A stretch of DNA of 64,000 bases from Toxorhynchites rutilus septentrionalis (GCF_029784135.1 NC_073746.1:245963307-246027306), one strand, 5' to 3'. Positions 11,842-23,470 are shown, counted from the stretch's first letter. Program-made: numbers and translations. The notes: a model not told the origin generated them from the letters alone.

Positions 11842-12237
11842 GTGAGTATAGTAGCGGCCGGCGGGAAAAAGGTCCACAAAGCCGCTACAAACTTCGCCGT
11901 CGGCAGTGCCACCAGCAGACGGCCGCTGCCATCGGGCAATTATCGTCCGGTTGTTGCGCCACCGCTGATGCCCTCGCCCTCCCCATCGGCGGGATCGGCT
12001 TCGGCAGCGGCAGCAGCAGCCCTAGTTGCTGCGTATTGGTATTCCTACTCCTCCTATACCACTCCGCCAACGTCCGCGCTGTCGTCACACGTCGATCCTC
12101 GCCAGACGACGATGCTGATGACGCGCCGGCCGCCGTCGGTTGCCAGTCGTAGAAATGTAGATACAATCTCTTCTCACTCTAGTTATCCTGTTGTGTCATA
12201 TAATAGATATATATTGTCGAATAGATACCACATTTAA
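11842..12237 (+). CDS. Possible alternative 3' extension of osa exon C (intron retention isoform)
   Basis: Reading on past the exon C donor, the same frame stays open for 131 codons to a TAA at 12235-12237. The translation starts VSIVAAGGKKVHKAATNFAV and contains SPSPSAGSASAAAAAALVAA and Ser/Tyr-rich stretches. To about 12160 the base composition (GC-rich, Pro/Ser/Ala-coding) resembles osa exons rather than the AT-rich introns. It could be a retained intron giving a short Osa without ARID, or an exon with a later donor. It could also be chance openness; transcript evidence is needed. Confidence 0.4.
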   Translation: MSIVAAGGKKVHKAATNFAVGSATSRRPLPSGNYRPVVAPPLMPSPSPSAGSASAAAAAALVAAYWYSYSSYTTPPTSALSSHVDPRQTTMLMTRRPPSVASRRNVDTISSHSSYPVVSYNRYILSNRYHI

Positions 12238-12490
12238 TTTCTTAATTTTCAATCGACATTCAATCGGAACGGAACCACTTTGCCCCCTCTCCCCATTTCC
12301 CTTTGATCCCACTCCAAATGCAAATTGCAGCAGAGTTTAGTTACAGAATCTGGCCGCTCTACAAAATTACGAACCACAAAAAAAATAGTATGTTGTGTTT
12401 TGAATTTAGAAAAACGTTTTGTTTTTGACCAATCACCACCCAATCCGAGTGATGAAACTAAACTTTTGCTACTGTTCGTTCTTTCCACAG

Positions 12491-12541
12491 GTATTTAACA
12501 GCCACGTTCCTCCCGCGGAGACTCCTTTTAGATCAACTAAG
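12491..12541 (+). CDS. osa: osa exon D (17-codon exon)
   Basis: A 51-nt exon after TTTCCACAG encoding VFNSHVPPAETPFRSTK, with donor AAG|GTTAAT. Its sequence corresponds to the conserved stretch between the WPRTPASP motif and the ARID domain of fly Osa. It is phase 0 on both sides, so it could be skipped without a frameshift. Confidence 0.9.
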
Positions 12542-12887
12542 GTTAATATAACTCTCCTACTAGCTATATTATTGTTTCATAGCATTTCTAACCATTGAGT
12601 GTGTGTTTGTTTTTTTAGTCCCTTTATTCCTTTCTTATGTTTTCTTTAACCTTTCTTCTGTTAACTGTTGTTGGCGTGCACTTTGAACTGCAATTTTTAT
12701 TAAAGACTGCAATAGGTTTGAATGAGATTTTCTGTCCAATCTCTGTGGTGTCGTGAATGGCGAATTCCACGTCACTCGACTAGCCATTGCACAATGGTCC
12801 ATTTGCATCTAGAGCTCGACAGTTAGTCTCTAGACAAAAACTGTCTTCTACAAAGTTGTTACATATGGCTCATTTAAAAAAAAAACT

Positions 12888-13267
12888 CTAACTTTTATAT
12901 TTCAAATTCTACATGAAAACCGTTTTCGGGCGACTTTTAGAGATTACTAAGACAAAAATTTTGCGATACAGAACTTGTCAATATACTCATCCTACTCAAA
13001 GCTATTGATGTTTGTTTTCTCGAAAATACGACATTTTCATTTGTTTGTCGTTCTTTGTGGTGCAAACATAAAAATGTTTATTAACGGCATTTTGAAGGGC
13101 ACATCTGATTCTACAAAGGTGAAAGTTTCAAAAATATGTATTTTTTTGTATTTATGTAAAGTAGGATTAAGATATTCACAAGTTCTGAATTGCAAAATAT
13201 TCGTCTTGTAAATTATAAAAGTTATTCGAAGACAGTCTTGATATAGAATTTGAAATATAAAAGTTAG
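12888..13267. repeat. Foldback element with perfect 24-bp arms
   Basis: Arms CTAACTTTTATATTTCAAAT-type (12888-12911) and their exact inverse (13244-13267) flank 332 bp of AT-rich DNA. The DNA just left of it (12806-12865) is related, in inverse orientation, to 14895-14985, showing a family of dispersed repeats in this intron. There is no coding capacity. Confidence 0.55.
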
Positions 13268-13330
13268 TGACTCTAATGCAACTTAGAAAAAAAACCCTAA
13301 ATCGGTTATATTAGAAGATGAAAAAAATAT

Positions 13331-13480
13331 AGGAGGTTGTGTCCAAGACAAGACCGCATTGTTGACGTAGGACTACGCTGTAGTTAAATTCAAGTCGCTT
13401 GTTTATAAATGCGAATATTATTTTATAATGCTACGAAATTTTAAAAATAGCCATTCTACCAGTTTGGGTGCCCTGAAATA
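13331..13480 (+). repeat. Dispersed histone-type repeat, copy 2
   Basis: It starts AGGAGGTTGTGTCCAAGACA and runs through TTGACGTAGGACTACG. About 90 bp further on comes GGGTGCCCTGAAAT (13467-13481), which on the minus strand reads like the 3' half of a metazoan histone mRNA stem-loop (TTTCAGGGC). The other copies are at 39959 and 46821. Confidence 0.6.
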
Positions 13481-13580
13481 TTTTTTTCTTGTAGAATCAT
13501 TTGACGACTATTGTTTGATGAATCATTTTTTGTCCTCACAGAACAATACATGCTCGAGATAAGCGCAGTTATCATCCTTA

Positions 13581-13767
13581 GGCTGATGTCACATTAGGCG
13601 GATTGGCCGCCGCGGATATCGCGACGGTTTTTTTTCTCGATATGATTTCGCTTTCAAAACCGCCCCGCTCTGTGTGACATGGCTCATTCACAATACACTG
13701 TAGATCCTCCGCTACGGTTTTACTCGCGGAATCCGCGGCGGCGAATCCGCCTAATGTGACATCAGCC
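13581..13767. mobile_element. Tourist/Harbinger-like MITE, TTA target duplication
   Basis: A 187-bp element with long inverted repeats starting GGCTGATGTCACATTAGGCG, followed by a GC-rich GCCGCCGCGGAT segment on both sides. It is flanked by TTA at 13578-13580 and 13768-13770. A 3-bp TTA duplication plus G-rich ends suggests the PIF/Harbinger group. It is conspicuously GC-rich within an AT-rich intron. Confidence 0.8.
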
Positions 13768-14185
13768 TTAGTGGAGAAAGTTTTGCTACTGACAAGCGAA
13801 TCCAAATCACATACAAAATTCCAGAACGACATTTACTTTCTTGGTGACTAAATAAACGAAATAAACTCTTTCTGTTAATCTCAACAACCTAGAAAAGAGT
13901 AGCACTGCTTCATTATGATCAAGATTAGCGCAAATACAATCCTAGTTGAAGGGAGTTTTGCAACTGGCACGCGAACTCAAATAAATTAATAACTTATTAT
14001 AACTTATTGAATAACTTGGTATTCCTCAAATAATGTTTGGTGCACAACCTTAACACCTGCTTCACCATAGCGTCAGTTCAACGCACTGATGCAATGCCAA
14101 AGGCACCAACGAAGCCTTTATGATGACAGAAAACAAACAATGTTAACTGCTTGGAAAATATTTGAAAATATAAAACATAAGACAT

Positions 14186-14320
14186 GTGAGACTTTCAACT
14201 TCTTTAGTTTATTCGTCTCTAACCTTCAGAAAGCCTCTTGGAAAACTTTACTCCACTCCTCACCGTCCAGCTTGCCCAGCAACGATGTTGTTCAGTCGGT
14301 GTCCTCACGAAGAATGAAAG
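14186..14320 (+). repeat. Dispersed repeat with GAGACTTT...TTCATTCGTCTCT motif, copy 1
   Basis: TGAGACTTTCAACTTCTTTA with ATTCGTCTCTAACC, then AAGCCTCTTGGAAAAC and CAGCAACGATGTTG. The same order of motifs is seen at 23310-23470 (GAGACTTTAAACTTTTGCAG, TTCATTCGTCTCTAGCC, GGCAACGATGTTG) and in part at 19475-19545. It is an unclassified mosquito-type interspersed repeat. Confidence 0.55.
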
Positions 14321-14977
14321 TTTGCCTCAGCGAGATCCACTGTTTATACTCTAGGCAAATATTCTACTTCGTTCTTCTTCTTTTCCTTTGTTCACGGAGA
14401 CTTTAAGTCTTGCGATTTCCCCTTCGTTGCTCGTCCATAAGTTGCTCATTATTGACAGCTCTGTTCGGGAAAGCACACAAATGGACAGAACAAATGTATG
14501 GGAAAATGGAAACGCTTATAGTAATCATGAATTTTAACCATTTACACACCATGGAATTGTAATGTATAGCATATCAAACAAATCTTAGTGGAATTCCGAT
14601 TCGTTTGGTATGTAAATAGTCAAAATCCGTTCGCGGCATAAATAGTTTTTAACGTTAACTTTATTTCATAAAAACGTGACCTATTTTCTGATTTGGCACC
14701 CTTAATGAAAGACGTAGTTCTTTCATTAAGGGTTCGTAGTTCTACGTCAAAAAAACTTCTACAAAGTTGATTAAAATACCTGGGACTACAAAATTGTCGC
14801 ACTATATTTACCTCTTTCTAGAAAAAAGAAAAGAAAATTAGATTCTCAATTTCATTTAAAATTTTGGTCACCCTATGTTTGACAACATGACAATGAGTAC
14901 TCCATCCATATGTAACAACTTTGCCGAAGAAAGTCATTGTGTAGAGAGTAACTGACGAGTTCCAGATGCAAATCTCC

Positions 14978-15043
14978 ATGCTGTCGATGTACTATGGTCC
15001 AGGGATCAAATTCGTTCCCTGGACCACTGTACATCGACAGCAT
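14978..15043. repeat. Near-perfect 30-bp-arm hairpin
   Basis: ATGCTGTCGATGTAC at 14978 continues with GGTCCAGGGA, and the inverse of both blocks follows, ending GTACATCGACAGCAT at 15043. The arms are about 30 bp with two mismatches and a tiny loop. It belongs to the repeat family whose flank reads TTGCAGTGAAACTTTGAGCG and CAACTTTGCATACTTGAAAT. Confidence 0.65.
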
Positions 15044-15756
15044 CATGTCCGATTGCAGTGAAACTTTGAGCGTATAAAAACAGTGGTCATTTAAGCAACT
15101 TTGCATACTTGAAATCTAAAAAAAAAAATTTAGACGATTTTTTGGAAAAGTATCTAAGTTTATTATTTTAACAAAAATTACTACCTCAAAAACTGTAAAA
15201 CATGCAAAATTCTTCGGTCAAAGAATGAAAAGAAGGAAATTGTTTCAATTTTCATTAAAAAATATAATATGAAATTACCCTGAAAAAAATGTTGAAAATT
15301 AAAATTCAGTTTTCCCAAAAATGTATTTGTTTAAAAATTCTGAAAAAATATACCAAATAAAATAAATACAAGACCTGTTGTTTTAAAGCAGAAAAAATAG
15401 ATAAATAGCTTATACAATAACCATTAAGTCAATCATAAATCGGGAGAACAGCACTTCCACACAAAAAAAAGTTTTTCTATTAACAACTTTTTCATGTTTC
15501 CTTTGAAAAATTACTACTAATGTTTCGCCCGTAACATTTTTGTTTTTTGATTGACAAGTTTAGAAAAAAAAAATCTGTTTAGAAACATGTGAATCGCGAG
15601 AGTATACACACAAAAATGTTACAAGTAAAACCATTAGTTTTTCAGGAGTCTCCATTCAGAATGCCATATATTTCAGAAGCTTTATGAAATATAAAGTTGA
15701 CGTATCTGACAAAGGCTCATATTTGCCCATCTTCCGATGTATCGATGACGTGTTGA

Positions 15757-15845
15757 CGTGATGACGTCAAGTAAGCAAAATTGTTTAAATGGCCAATGTT
15801 TCTACACCCACAAAGATCTAAAATGGTGCTGCCAACTCCTAAAAC
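15757..15845 (-). repeat. GTTGGCAGCACCAT-type dispersed repeat, copy 1
   Basis: On the minus strand this reads GTTGGCAGCACCATTTTAGA, then TTTGTGGGTGTAGAAACATT and CAATTTTGCTTACTTGA. It aligns with 30059-30145 on the plus strand (GTTGGCAGCACCATCTTAGA, GTTGTGGGTGTAAAG, CAACTTTGCATACTTGAAAT). Unclassified. Confidence 0.5.
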
Positions 15846-16218
15846 GAGTTGGTTTGAAATTGGTAAAATGGGATTTACATAACTTCTGCGATCGTTAAAT
15901 TTATCTAGCCATTTGGACATTCAATTTATTTTTCGTAAACTCAATACCACGAATGATTTTTTCAATAAACTTCTAAGGATTCAATCAAAGAAACATTCAC
16001 AATACTTTTATATGCATGATCATTTCAAAGCACATGTTTTTTTTAAACTAAGTTCTCAGAATTCCATTTTTCAAATCTTCGCAGGTGTGGGTCATTTTAA
16101 TTATAATCAACAATACATTTATTTTTAATTCAACTTTGAAGAGTGTGCTGCTTTATCTCGGTCAGTCCAACCAGAGTTAGTCTAATGGTTTTACCCCTTC
16201 CTCCTATCATCGCCACAG

Positions 16219-16416
16219 AAATCCGACAGCCTGAACAAGCTGTACGACATGGATGACAAACCGGAGCGGCGGCCCTGGCTGGACAAGCTGCTGGCCTTCA
16301 TGGAGGAGAGGCGGACGCCGATTGCGGCCTGTCCGACCATCTCGAAGACACCCCTGGATCTGTATAAGCTGTACGTTTTGGTACAGGAGCGCGGCGGTTT
16401 TCTTGAGGTGTGTAAG
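16219..16416 (+). CDS. osa: osa exon E: first part of the ARID domain
   Basis: It encodes KSDSLNKLYDMDDKPERRPW, then LDKLLAFMEERRTPIAACPT, and ends RGGFLEVCK. This is the N-terminal half of the AT-rich interaction domain, which in this family binds DNA with little sequence preference. The WLDKL, FMEERRTPI, PLDLYKLY and ERGGF elements are all present and characteristic of ARID1. Acceptor is CCACAG ending 16218, donor GTGAGT at 16417. The exon is phase 0 on both sides, 66 codons. Confidence 0.97.
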
Positions 16417-16572
16417 GTGAGTTTTTTTACCTAGACTAACAATACTAACTCTCGTAAGTGGTGTTGGGGTACATATTGCGTGTTTTTTTTTGCAAGCGCT
16501 TATGTTTTTGCAAATGCACAACAACTAGAATTTCCTCTACTTCCTATATGATCACGTTAAAAGGTTACCAAG

Positions 16573-16780
16573 AGCAAAACATGGAAAGATATCGCCGGAA
16601 TGCTGGGCATCGGTGCTAGCAGTAGTGCGGCATACACGCTGCGCAAGCATTACACCAAGAATCTGCTACCGTTCGAGTGCAAGTTCGATCGTGGTGGTAT
16701 CGACCCGGGTCCAATCATTGCCCAGGTCGAAGCTGGTTCTAAGAAGAAATCGAACAAAACCACTTCGGTTCCCTCTCCGG
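16573..16780 (+). CDS. osa: osa exon F: second part of the ARID domain
   Basis: It encodes SKTWKDIAGMLGIGASSSAA and YTLRKHYTKNLLPFEC, completing the ARID domain, then the conserved QVEAGSKKKSNKT and PSPG. The acceptor is uncertain: AAG|AGC (16571-16572) keeps the spacing found in ARID1 relatives (EV-x-K-S-K-TW), whereas AAAAG ending 16563 would add Val-Thr-Lys. Both keep frame. The pyrimidine tract is weak for either choice. Donor is GTAGGT at 16781. Confidence 0.92.
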
Positions 16781-16856
16781 GTAGGTCAATCTATACGAAA
16801 GCGTGCGCTCCTCGGACCGATGGTGTTAACGGAGGAATCTCTAACCCTTCTTCCAG

Positions 16857-17096
16857 GATCGTCCAACTCACAAGACTCATTCCCAGCGCCGGGTAGCAGC
16901 AGTGCTTCGATGGACGGATACGGTGCCTATCCTGGAGGTGGGTATCCACCCGGATCGACGCCGGATTATTCCCAGCAGCAACAGCAGCAGCAGAACCAAT
17001 CCCAACAACCTCCGACACAGCCACAGCAACCACCAGCGCAGCAAAATCTACAACGACCCCCGTCGCAGCAGAGCGGCACTCAATCTCCTCATCCAG
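16857..17096 (+). CDS. osa: osa exon G: Gln/Pro-rich segment after ARID
   Basis: Separated from exon F by a 76-nt intron (16781-16856, acceptor TTCCAG). It encodes SSNSQDSFPAPGSSSASMDG followed by a Gln-rich stretch with a run of seven Gln, then SGTQSPHPG. It is a low-complexity linker typical of Osa. Donor is CAG|GTGAGA. Confidence 0.92.
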
Positions 17097-18254
17097 GTGA
17101 GAGCATATTTTAAATTACACACAATGCATATTGTTCACTGATCGTTCTTTGTTCACATTCTTTCAACCATATATATTGTATATACAATAGATTTAAGTAG
17201 CTTTAGATATTGCTAACTAACTAACCCCCAATTTTTAGAATTATAATAGCCTGTACTGAAAGCATACCATTCTATTCTAGCGTCGTGGTAATAACTTGAA
17301 AAAAGTACGCACATACAAACCATGATCATTGGGTGGCACAATCAGCTATCTCAACTACGGATTTTCCCTTTATAGAAGTCGCAACGATTCGATTGATTAA
17401 AATAATGTCGCGATGAATATTGTCTAGGATTTTTGTGGGATACATCCGTTGTTATTCATATCATTCTGTCGGTTCGTCTCGCCATCTTCTCAAAAACGTT
17501 GCTGTCAAAATGTAGTTTCCTCCCACATCTCGTCTCCAGTAATCAGATGACTTCAATCTTTTGGATCTTTTATTAAACATCAACGCGGTCTTTAATCAAC
17601 AACATTGCTTTAACACGGCGGTTTTACAAACATTGTTCAAATTCTCTGGTTTACTAATGATTTATTTGTGAGTTGGACTAAGTTCTCTCTAACTGTAATG
17701 ACTCGTTGATTTACGACGCCTGCAACTGCATTTTAAATCCCCGATGCACTCCTTCCGAAGCGTTCCATGTTAATTGTGAGCGGTTGGATTCTTCAAAATA
17801 CCGAAAAACTATTCCGGTATTTCTGAGATTTACTCCGTTTAAATGCTACATTCAATAAAAGCCCATTATTTATGAACTCCTCTTCTATGGCTCCATCGGA
17901 GACAATATAACTTCATAATGTTATAACACAAATTTGGTGGTAACATGTGATAAAGAAATCTATGCGGATGGCAATCGGATAAGCCGGCAGAAATCTCTGT
18001 TGCAGGGGTATTTGTTCGATTGATAATAAGGACTAAGTTTCGCCAATTTCTCTCCCATTCACCCTACCTCAGACATTTTTGTCTTCGAGCAAAACACGTA
18101 CTTGTGCAAGTCCTTTTAAGGGCTGTGAAGATATGCTTTCTGTCGGATAGAAAGTATTTGATCGAATAGGAAAGTCGATTATTTGTTAGGTTCGCAACTT
18201 AGTTATCGCTGTTTTTATATGAAAATGCACTTTATTGTGTAAAAATGGTTATAA

Positions 18255-18845
18255 ATGAGTCATTCACAATATTGCTCCCCGTTCGCTACATCAGCTCTAG
18301 CTTCCTGGCTTCCTGGAATACCGTTACGGCAGAATTATTTGTCTTCTGATGCCACCGACGAATCAAGCCTTTTTTGATGTGATGTCTTCCGTATGCAGTT
18401 CCGGATCAGGCAGACCATATGCCAGTGAACGGAACAACTGAAGCGGATGCCTCAGTATCTAGAGGATATGGCGGGTGACCTTCCTTTTTGAGTGTTTCCA
18501 ATGGGTTTGGCAACGTTAGGCCAAGCGTTGATATGTTGTAGAATCACCCTTTCACGCAGAGCTCGGCTCAACTACATTCCTTGAAATCGAATGTAGAATG
18601 CATGACCGAGCAGCCCCCAAAACTTTCTTTTCTTTGTGTTGCAATTTGACCAATTCTGCGTTCTCGAAAGTTTTTGGAGATTCTCTACGCGAACGGTCCT
18701 CAACGTCGGAATCACCGTATATTTGAAGCGACGGAGCCAGTCACGGCACATTGTTTTGCTTAGTGTAGTACCTCCGTAAACTTTTCTCGAGTTCTCGATG
18801 CGCTTCAGTTGTCGTTTTGTTCAAATGAAAAAATGAGTCAACAGT
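18255..18845 (-). pseudogene. Internally deleted mariner (DD34D) transposase
   Basis: Across several frames on the minus strand, mariner landmarks appear in the right order: TTTEAHRELE, CRDWLRRFK, a segment readable as DVEDRSRRESPKTFENAEL, LSRALREKG, a degenerate QHxNAxPxVAKP block, ETLKKEGHPPY, and a segment readable as SDYHLF-type followed by LAYGLPD and ITSKKA. The middle of the protein, including the first catalytic aspartate region, is missing. There are many frameshifts. It is an old deletion copy inside an osa intron. Confidence 0.75.
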
Positions 18846-19474
18846 TCCCGTAAATCACGATTCTCTGACATTATCACAAAATCAAAAGTATAAGACATCA
18901 CAACAAAAACTCTAATATGTCAAAGCGGTTGGTTTCCATACTCCTAAGCTTGGCTCTGCACATTTCATGGGTTGCACAAACTCTTTGGAATCTGTATTTT
19001 GAATCGAAATCGGCGAATTTGTTGTTTCTGCTACTCGATTGAGTCTGCTGCCAACTCTTCATTTCATACCGTGAAGTACCCATATACCGCTCAGCTAAGG
19101 CAATATTTAACGTTTGTGTACTCTAAAAATTACTGCTTGCGCATATATAATGTTCTCAAATATGCTACTTGCTTGGTATTTGTTCCACTACTGATAACAT
19201 GATAAACGGATGAGAGCGCTTCTGTATTCAAACCACCTATAATCATGAAAATATTTGGCATCTTTTGGTCCAACCGGCAAAAACGTCATTTTTCTAATTC
19301 CATTAATTGGTGTTCCTAATTCCAATAATTAAATTATTATGATAATGAATCATTTTAAATAGTAGATTTGATAATGTTTTATGTTGTAAACAAGTTAAAT
19401 GAGTCGAAATCAAAAATCGAATGAATTACAGTAGTAATATGTCGTTTATTTATTGACGACACTGCTTGTGATGA

Positions 19475-19545
19475 AGGAAGGAAGGAAGGTATTGAATTAG
19501 AGAGACTTTAAACTCTGAGAGTTCATTCGTCTCTTTGTGATGAAG
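19475..19545 (+). repeat. GAGACTTT...CATTCGTCTCT dispersed repeat, short copy
   Basis: GAAGGAAGGAAGG, then AGAGACTTTAAACTCTGAGA and TTCATTCGTCTCT. It shares the motif order of the fuller copies at 14186 and 23310. Confidence 0.55.
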
Positions 19546-19639
19546 ATGCTTTACTGGAATTTTGAATAACACCTAAGTTTTTAACAGCATTAGGATCCAA
19601 TTGTAATCCACATCTCTGTTCGTAAGTTCGTCATTCTAT

Positions 19640-20576
19640 CCACAGCTTTTGAGTGGTCTGAAAAAGCTGACGTCCAGCAGCTAAATGATTTGAGCGGAAT
19701 TTTGTGGAAGACAAACCAGGATTATGTTTTTTCTTCCGTGCATAGCAGCATCGTTTCATAAGAGATGTGTGACTTATGCCAATTTTAAAAGAGAGTAATG
19801 ATAACGATATTTTCGCCTTAACAAGTCAAGAGCAAGAAAACATTCTTGAGAAACAGGAATAATCCGGGACATCCAACCCGATCCCGTTCTTGCTGCGGCC
19901 CAGCTTTCGGCCGATCTCTGCCAGATCTGTTTTGGCATCCTGGATTTGTACGGGTATAGTATCATACTTCTAACTGCTAACTGCACTGCTGCGTTTCCAC
20001 AAAACAGTGCAGTACAAGATTCTCGATCGATGTTAACCACCTTTGCTTGGACGTTTTTTTGGCCGGAACCAGCTAAACCAGTTCCTTTGTAGGTATTGTA
20101 CGTACTACTGTTTCATCCAACTTGAACATCTGTTCAGAAAATTTCAACACATTAGACAGCACTTCTTCCTCGAAATACTCATGGATTTCGTGTAATCAGC
20201 TCCCGATTAGTTGCTTGGAAACAGCTGCACGATGCTCTGACAATACGCTTGGCACCCGTTTCAATATTCCTGGATGCCGTTTAATGAACCCATTGATCCA
20301 TTTACGAGCCGATATCCTGTTTCTAAATGAATCGGAACTGATTTTCTCACTTAATGTGCTACGCTCAACAGTAATCTTTTTTGTGTTCACGGGGAATCCA
20401 ACTTTTGCTTTGGCTAACAGCCATTCAACTATTTCTCCTTCTGTGGCATCGAGAACGGTTGCTTTTCCATGACGTTCTTGTGCAGTGTTGAATACGGAAT
20501 TCCGTCCATAGCGTCTGCTATTTTCGATCTATCCTATTGCATGCGTTTCTGACCGGCGTTTGTTTTACTCATCGCA
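19640..20576 (-). pseudogene. pogo/Tigger-like transposase remnant (CENP-B type HTH)
   Basis: On the minus strand an ATG at about 20574 starts MSKTNAGQKRM, followed in shifting frames by a psq-like HTH portion, EIVEWLLAKAKVGFPVNTKK, then WINGFIKRHPGILKRVPSVL (a CENP-B/Tc5-type DNA-binding helix block). A DDE-region piece with LYPYKSRMPKQIW and SGWM lies at 19774-20040. This order is typical of pogo/Tigger elements. Frameshifts, stops and gaps make it inactive. Confidence 0.7.
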
Positions 20577-23309
20577 ATATAGCAATGAAATCTGTTGGGT
20601 GGAATAAAAAACAAGCAGAAATATGGGTGTTCTTGTTCCAGTCATGTTTATTTTGGTGATAACCGATCGAATTTGCAATGAAAAGATGTGAAAAAACTAA
20701 TCAATCAATGCAGTGTACCTGTATGCTTCAGTTTTTATTACTTTCCGGAGATTTTTAGTCGTTTACAGTTTGTAAATTGATAGAAATTGTGGATAATGCT
20801 CTAAGCCACTTTGCTAAGGAAAACAACAGGAATGGCGAATGACAGGACGACGAACGATATTGGCTGAAATTTATATAGTTAAGCGTAACAAATAGTACTT
20901 GATTGCCAATTTTTCAAATAATTATAGTTGTGCAAGTATACAGAAAAATAATTTATCAGAAGAAATAAGGTAACTAGTGCGAAAAACAGTATTTTATGTC
21001 AAGTGGGTGAAATTATGCACTGGCTGGTATAAGGGAGTTTCACGGTACTCGAAAACCTTCATGCAACGTTGTTGATGAAAGACCGTCGACATGTTAGTGT
21101 CTGGGAGTCCACATAAAAAAGATATTTTCACATTTTCTCAGAACAATTTGCTTCGATTTATATATAGATTCGGAAACTTCTGAGCTTGTTATTTTCAAAA
21201 CTATGAAATGAAAATTATTCTTTCTTGTTTATTTTCACTTCAACCTGAGGCATTTTCAATTCATTTTAGTCTACCGGGGCGAAGCGGGATCGGTAAATTC
21301 TTTACACAAACTGAAACAACGATTCTTCTGCTTCGTTTAGTTCTTCTGTCGTTTTCTTTCTATTTGGAAAGCGGAAAAAATGAAATTGCTCGAATGAAGT
21401 CTCTATTCATTATCATCGTCAAAGTGTTCCAATGCGTATGCGAATGAACGCTTGCAATTGGAAGTTTGATCCGTTTAATTTGACCAAAATAGTTCCGAAC
21501 CGTTTTTCAAAAAAGTGGTACTAAAAAAGGCACCACCACCGTTGCCGGCAGCGGATTATTTATGCTTGTCTACTGTACAACCTTCAATCTCATCGTTTTC
21601 AACTGTTTCAGTGAGTATGTTTTTAATATAACAAAACATTCATTTGAGTCTAAACTGTTCGAATACATGAATGTTTCAATTCACTCTAAGAATGATGATA
21701 GGGAATTTCACTTCAGTGTGGAAAATTAAACGAAGCAAAAAGTGCGTGCACGAAGAGGAGATTTTTTTATTAAACGCGAAAAGAGCGCAACTGTTAAGTT
21801 AGTTAAGCCCCCTGATTCTGAGTCTATTTTTGAAGTCTATTGTTTGGTTGTTTTCTTGAATATATTTGTGTCCTAGAAAACTTCTGCGCATCTCGTGGCT
21901 TTTACACCTGATTCACTCTCCGTATCCTGTCTTTTAGATCGAAAGAAAAGAATTTGCTGTTTCAGTCTTTTGATTGTGCTTTTAACCCCTCACCCTATAC
22001 ATCAAGATCTTCCACTGTTTCACTGTTGATAGTAGTTCGTCGAAATGATTGAACCTGGCAGTCACCATGAAAGAGATATTTTTACATTTTTCGGGATTTT
22101 TGTTGTAAAATTTTCTTCTGCCGTCTCGCTGTTTTGCATGTTCTTGGGTTGAACAAGGACTTTCTAATCAATAATGTAGCCTTTGGTGTGAAAGCTTCGG
22201 TACGATTTATTTTCGCAGAAGTTTGGGTTTCCTCGAATTGAGATCAGTAATTTGTCGAATATTTGGAGAAGAGAACCACTAATGAAACTAATGAAACTCC
22301 GCCATGAGATGTCTGAAATCCTAAAATACTACAAATTTCCATCCAAAAAGTTTAATAACAATAAGTTGAAATATAAGAGCTCTCAACGTTGACAATGGTT
22401 TGTATGTGCAAAGTACTTCAGTCCTCGTAATCGTGCCGTGGTATGCTTTTAGTAAAAATATGCATATAATTCTGAATTGGGATTTCCATAGAGTGTGCCG
22501 GTTAAATAATTGGGATAAGTCAAACAGTTTCATATCCCAAATATTCAACTTTCAGTCACTACAACTATTTGACAAAATATTACATCCACAGGTTTACGTT
22601 GAAAGTGCTTTACGTAGACGTAGAATCGCGTTTTTCAGGAACATATTGGGGTTAAAAACGTTGAAATGATAGGTTATAACTTCCTATACATTTTTGCAGA
22701 CCGCAATGCGTTCCCTTTCACGGACTAGAAAATCGTACACCGTGACGAATCGTCTCTGCACAGTGGTCCAGTGAACACGAATTCTTGACATATATTAGTA
22801 ACTATTATTAACTATCAATCGCATTAATTCAACATGAAAAAAATGTTACGACTGTGGTATGAGATTGAATGTAATGCAAAGTATCGGGAGTAAAAAGCGT
22901 CCGGATTCAAATACATTACTGTATATTTTGTTCTTTGAATATAAAATAATTGAATTTTATTCTTTCCCTTCAAGTCCAGTAAAGAATCATAATTGATGAA
23001 AAAATATGAATAAATAAAAAAGTCAATGTAAACAAAATATGAATTGACAAATTGACATATAGTCATTCAATAATGGGTCTATCGCCTTTCAATTTGCAGC
23101 GGACTCTGTACATGCTCGTTTCGCTTCACTTTCATTTGTTTCATTCTTCATAAATTGAATTTATCAAATCGTCATGTTGAAGTTGAATCAAACTATTCCA
23201 AAGAAAGTTTCGTTTGAACATACTCACTGAAACTAATAGAATCGTCGATGTGAAAGAATGTGGAGTGTACTAGCAGGAGTAATTAAATGCCGGCGCCGGT
23301 TTTGTGACT

Positions 23310-23470
23310 GATGTCCTTCCTTCCTTGTTTGGTTTATAGAGACTTTAAACTTTTGCAGTTCATTCGTCTCTAGCCTTGAGGAGGGCCCTTGTGGAAGGAA
23401 ACATTACTCCTCCTTCACCTGTTTCAAGCAAGACAATCCATTCCCGCTCGACGCTCGCCGGCAACGATGT
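23310..23470 (+). repeat. GAGACTTT...CATTCGTCTCT dispersed repeat, fuller copy
   Basis: CTTCCTTCCTTG, TATAGAGACTTTAAAC, TTCATTCGTCTCTAGCC, then GGCAACGATGTTGCATCG. This is the longest of three copies in the window. Unclassified, non-coding. Confidence 0.55.

Larger units (their letters stand above)
12542..16218 (+). other. osa intron between exons D and E
   Basis: A 3.7 kb AT-rich intron ending in TCGCCACAG. It holds a foldback pair (12888-13267), a histone-type dispersed repeat (13331-13480), a TTA-flanked MITE (13581-13767), the AGAGACTTT/CATTCGTCTC repeat (14186-14320), a 66-bp hairpin (14978-15043) and a GTTGGCAGCACC-type repeat (15757-15845). No exon was recognised in it. Confidence 0.65.

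Noticed and set aside
16781..16896. Read-through of the 76-nt intron between exons F and G
   Set aside because: It gives a short unrelated tail and a stop; splicing restores the conserved frame.
17350..18240. Additional exon in the 8.4 kb osa intron
   Set aside because: No open frame with family resemblance and good splice sites; exons G and H are phase-compatible without it.
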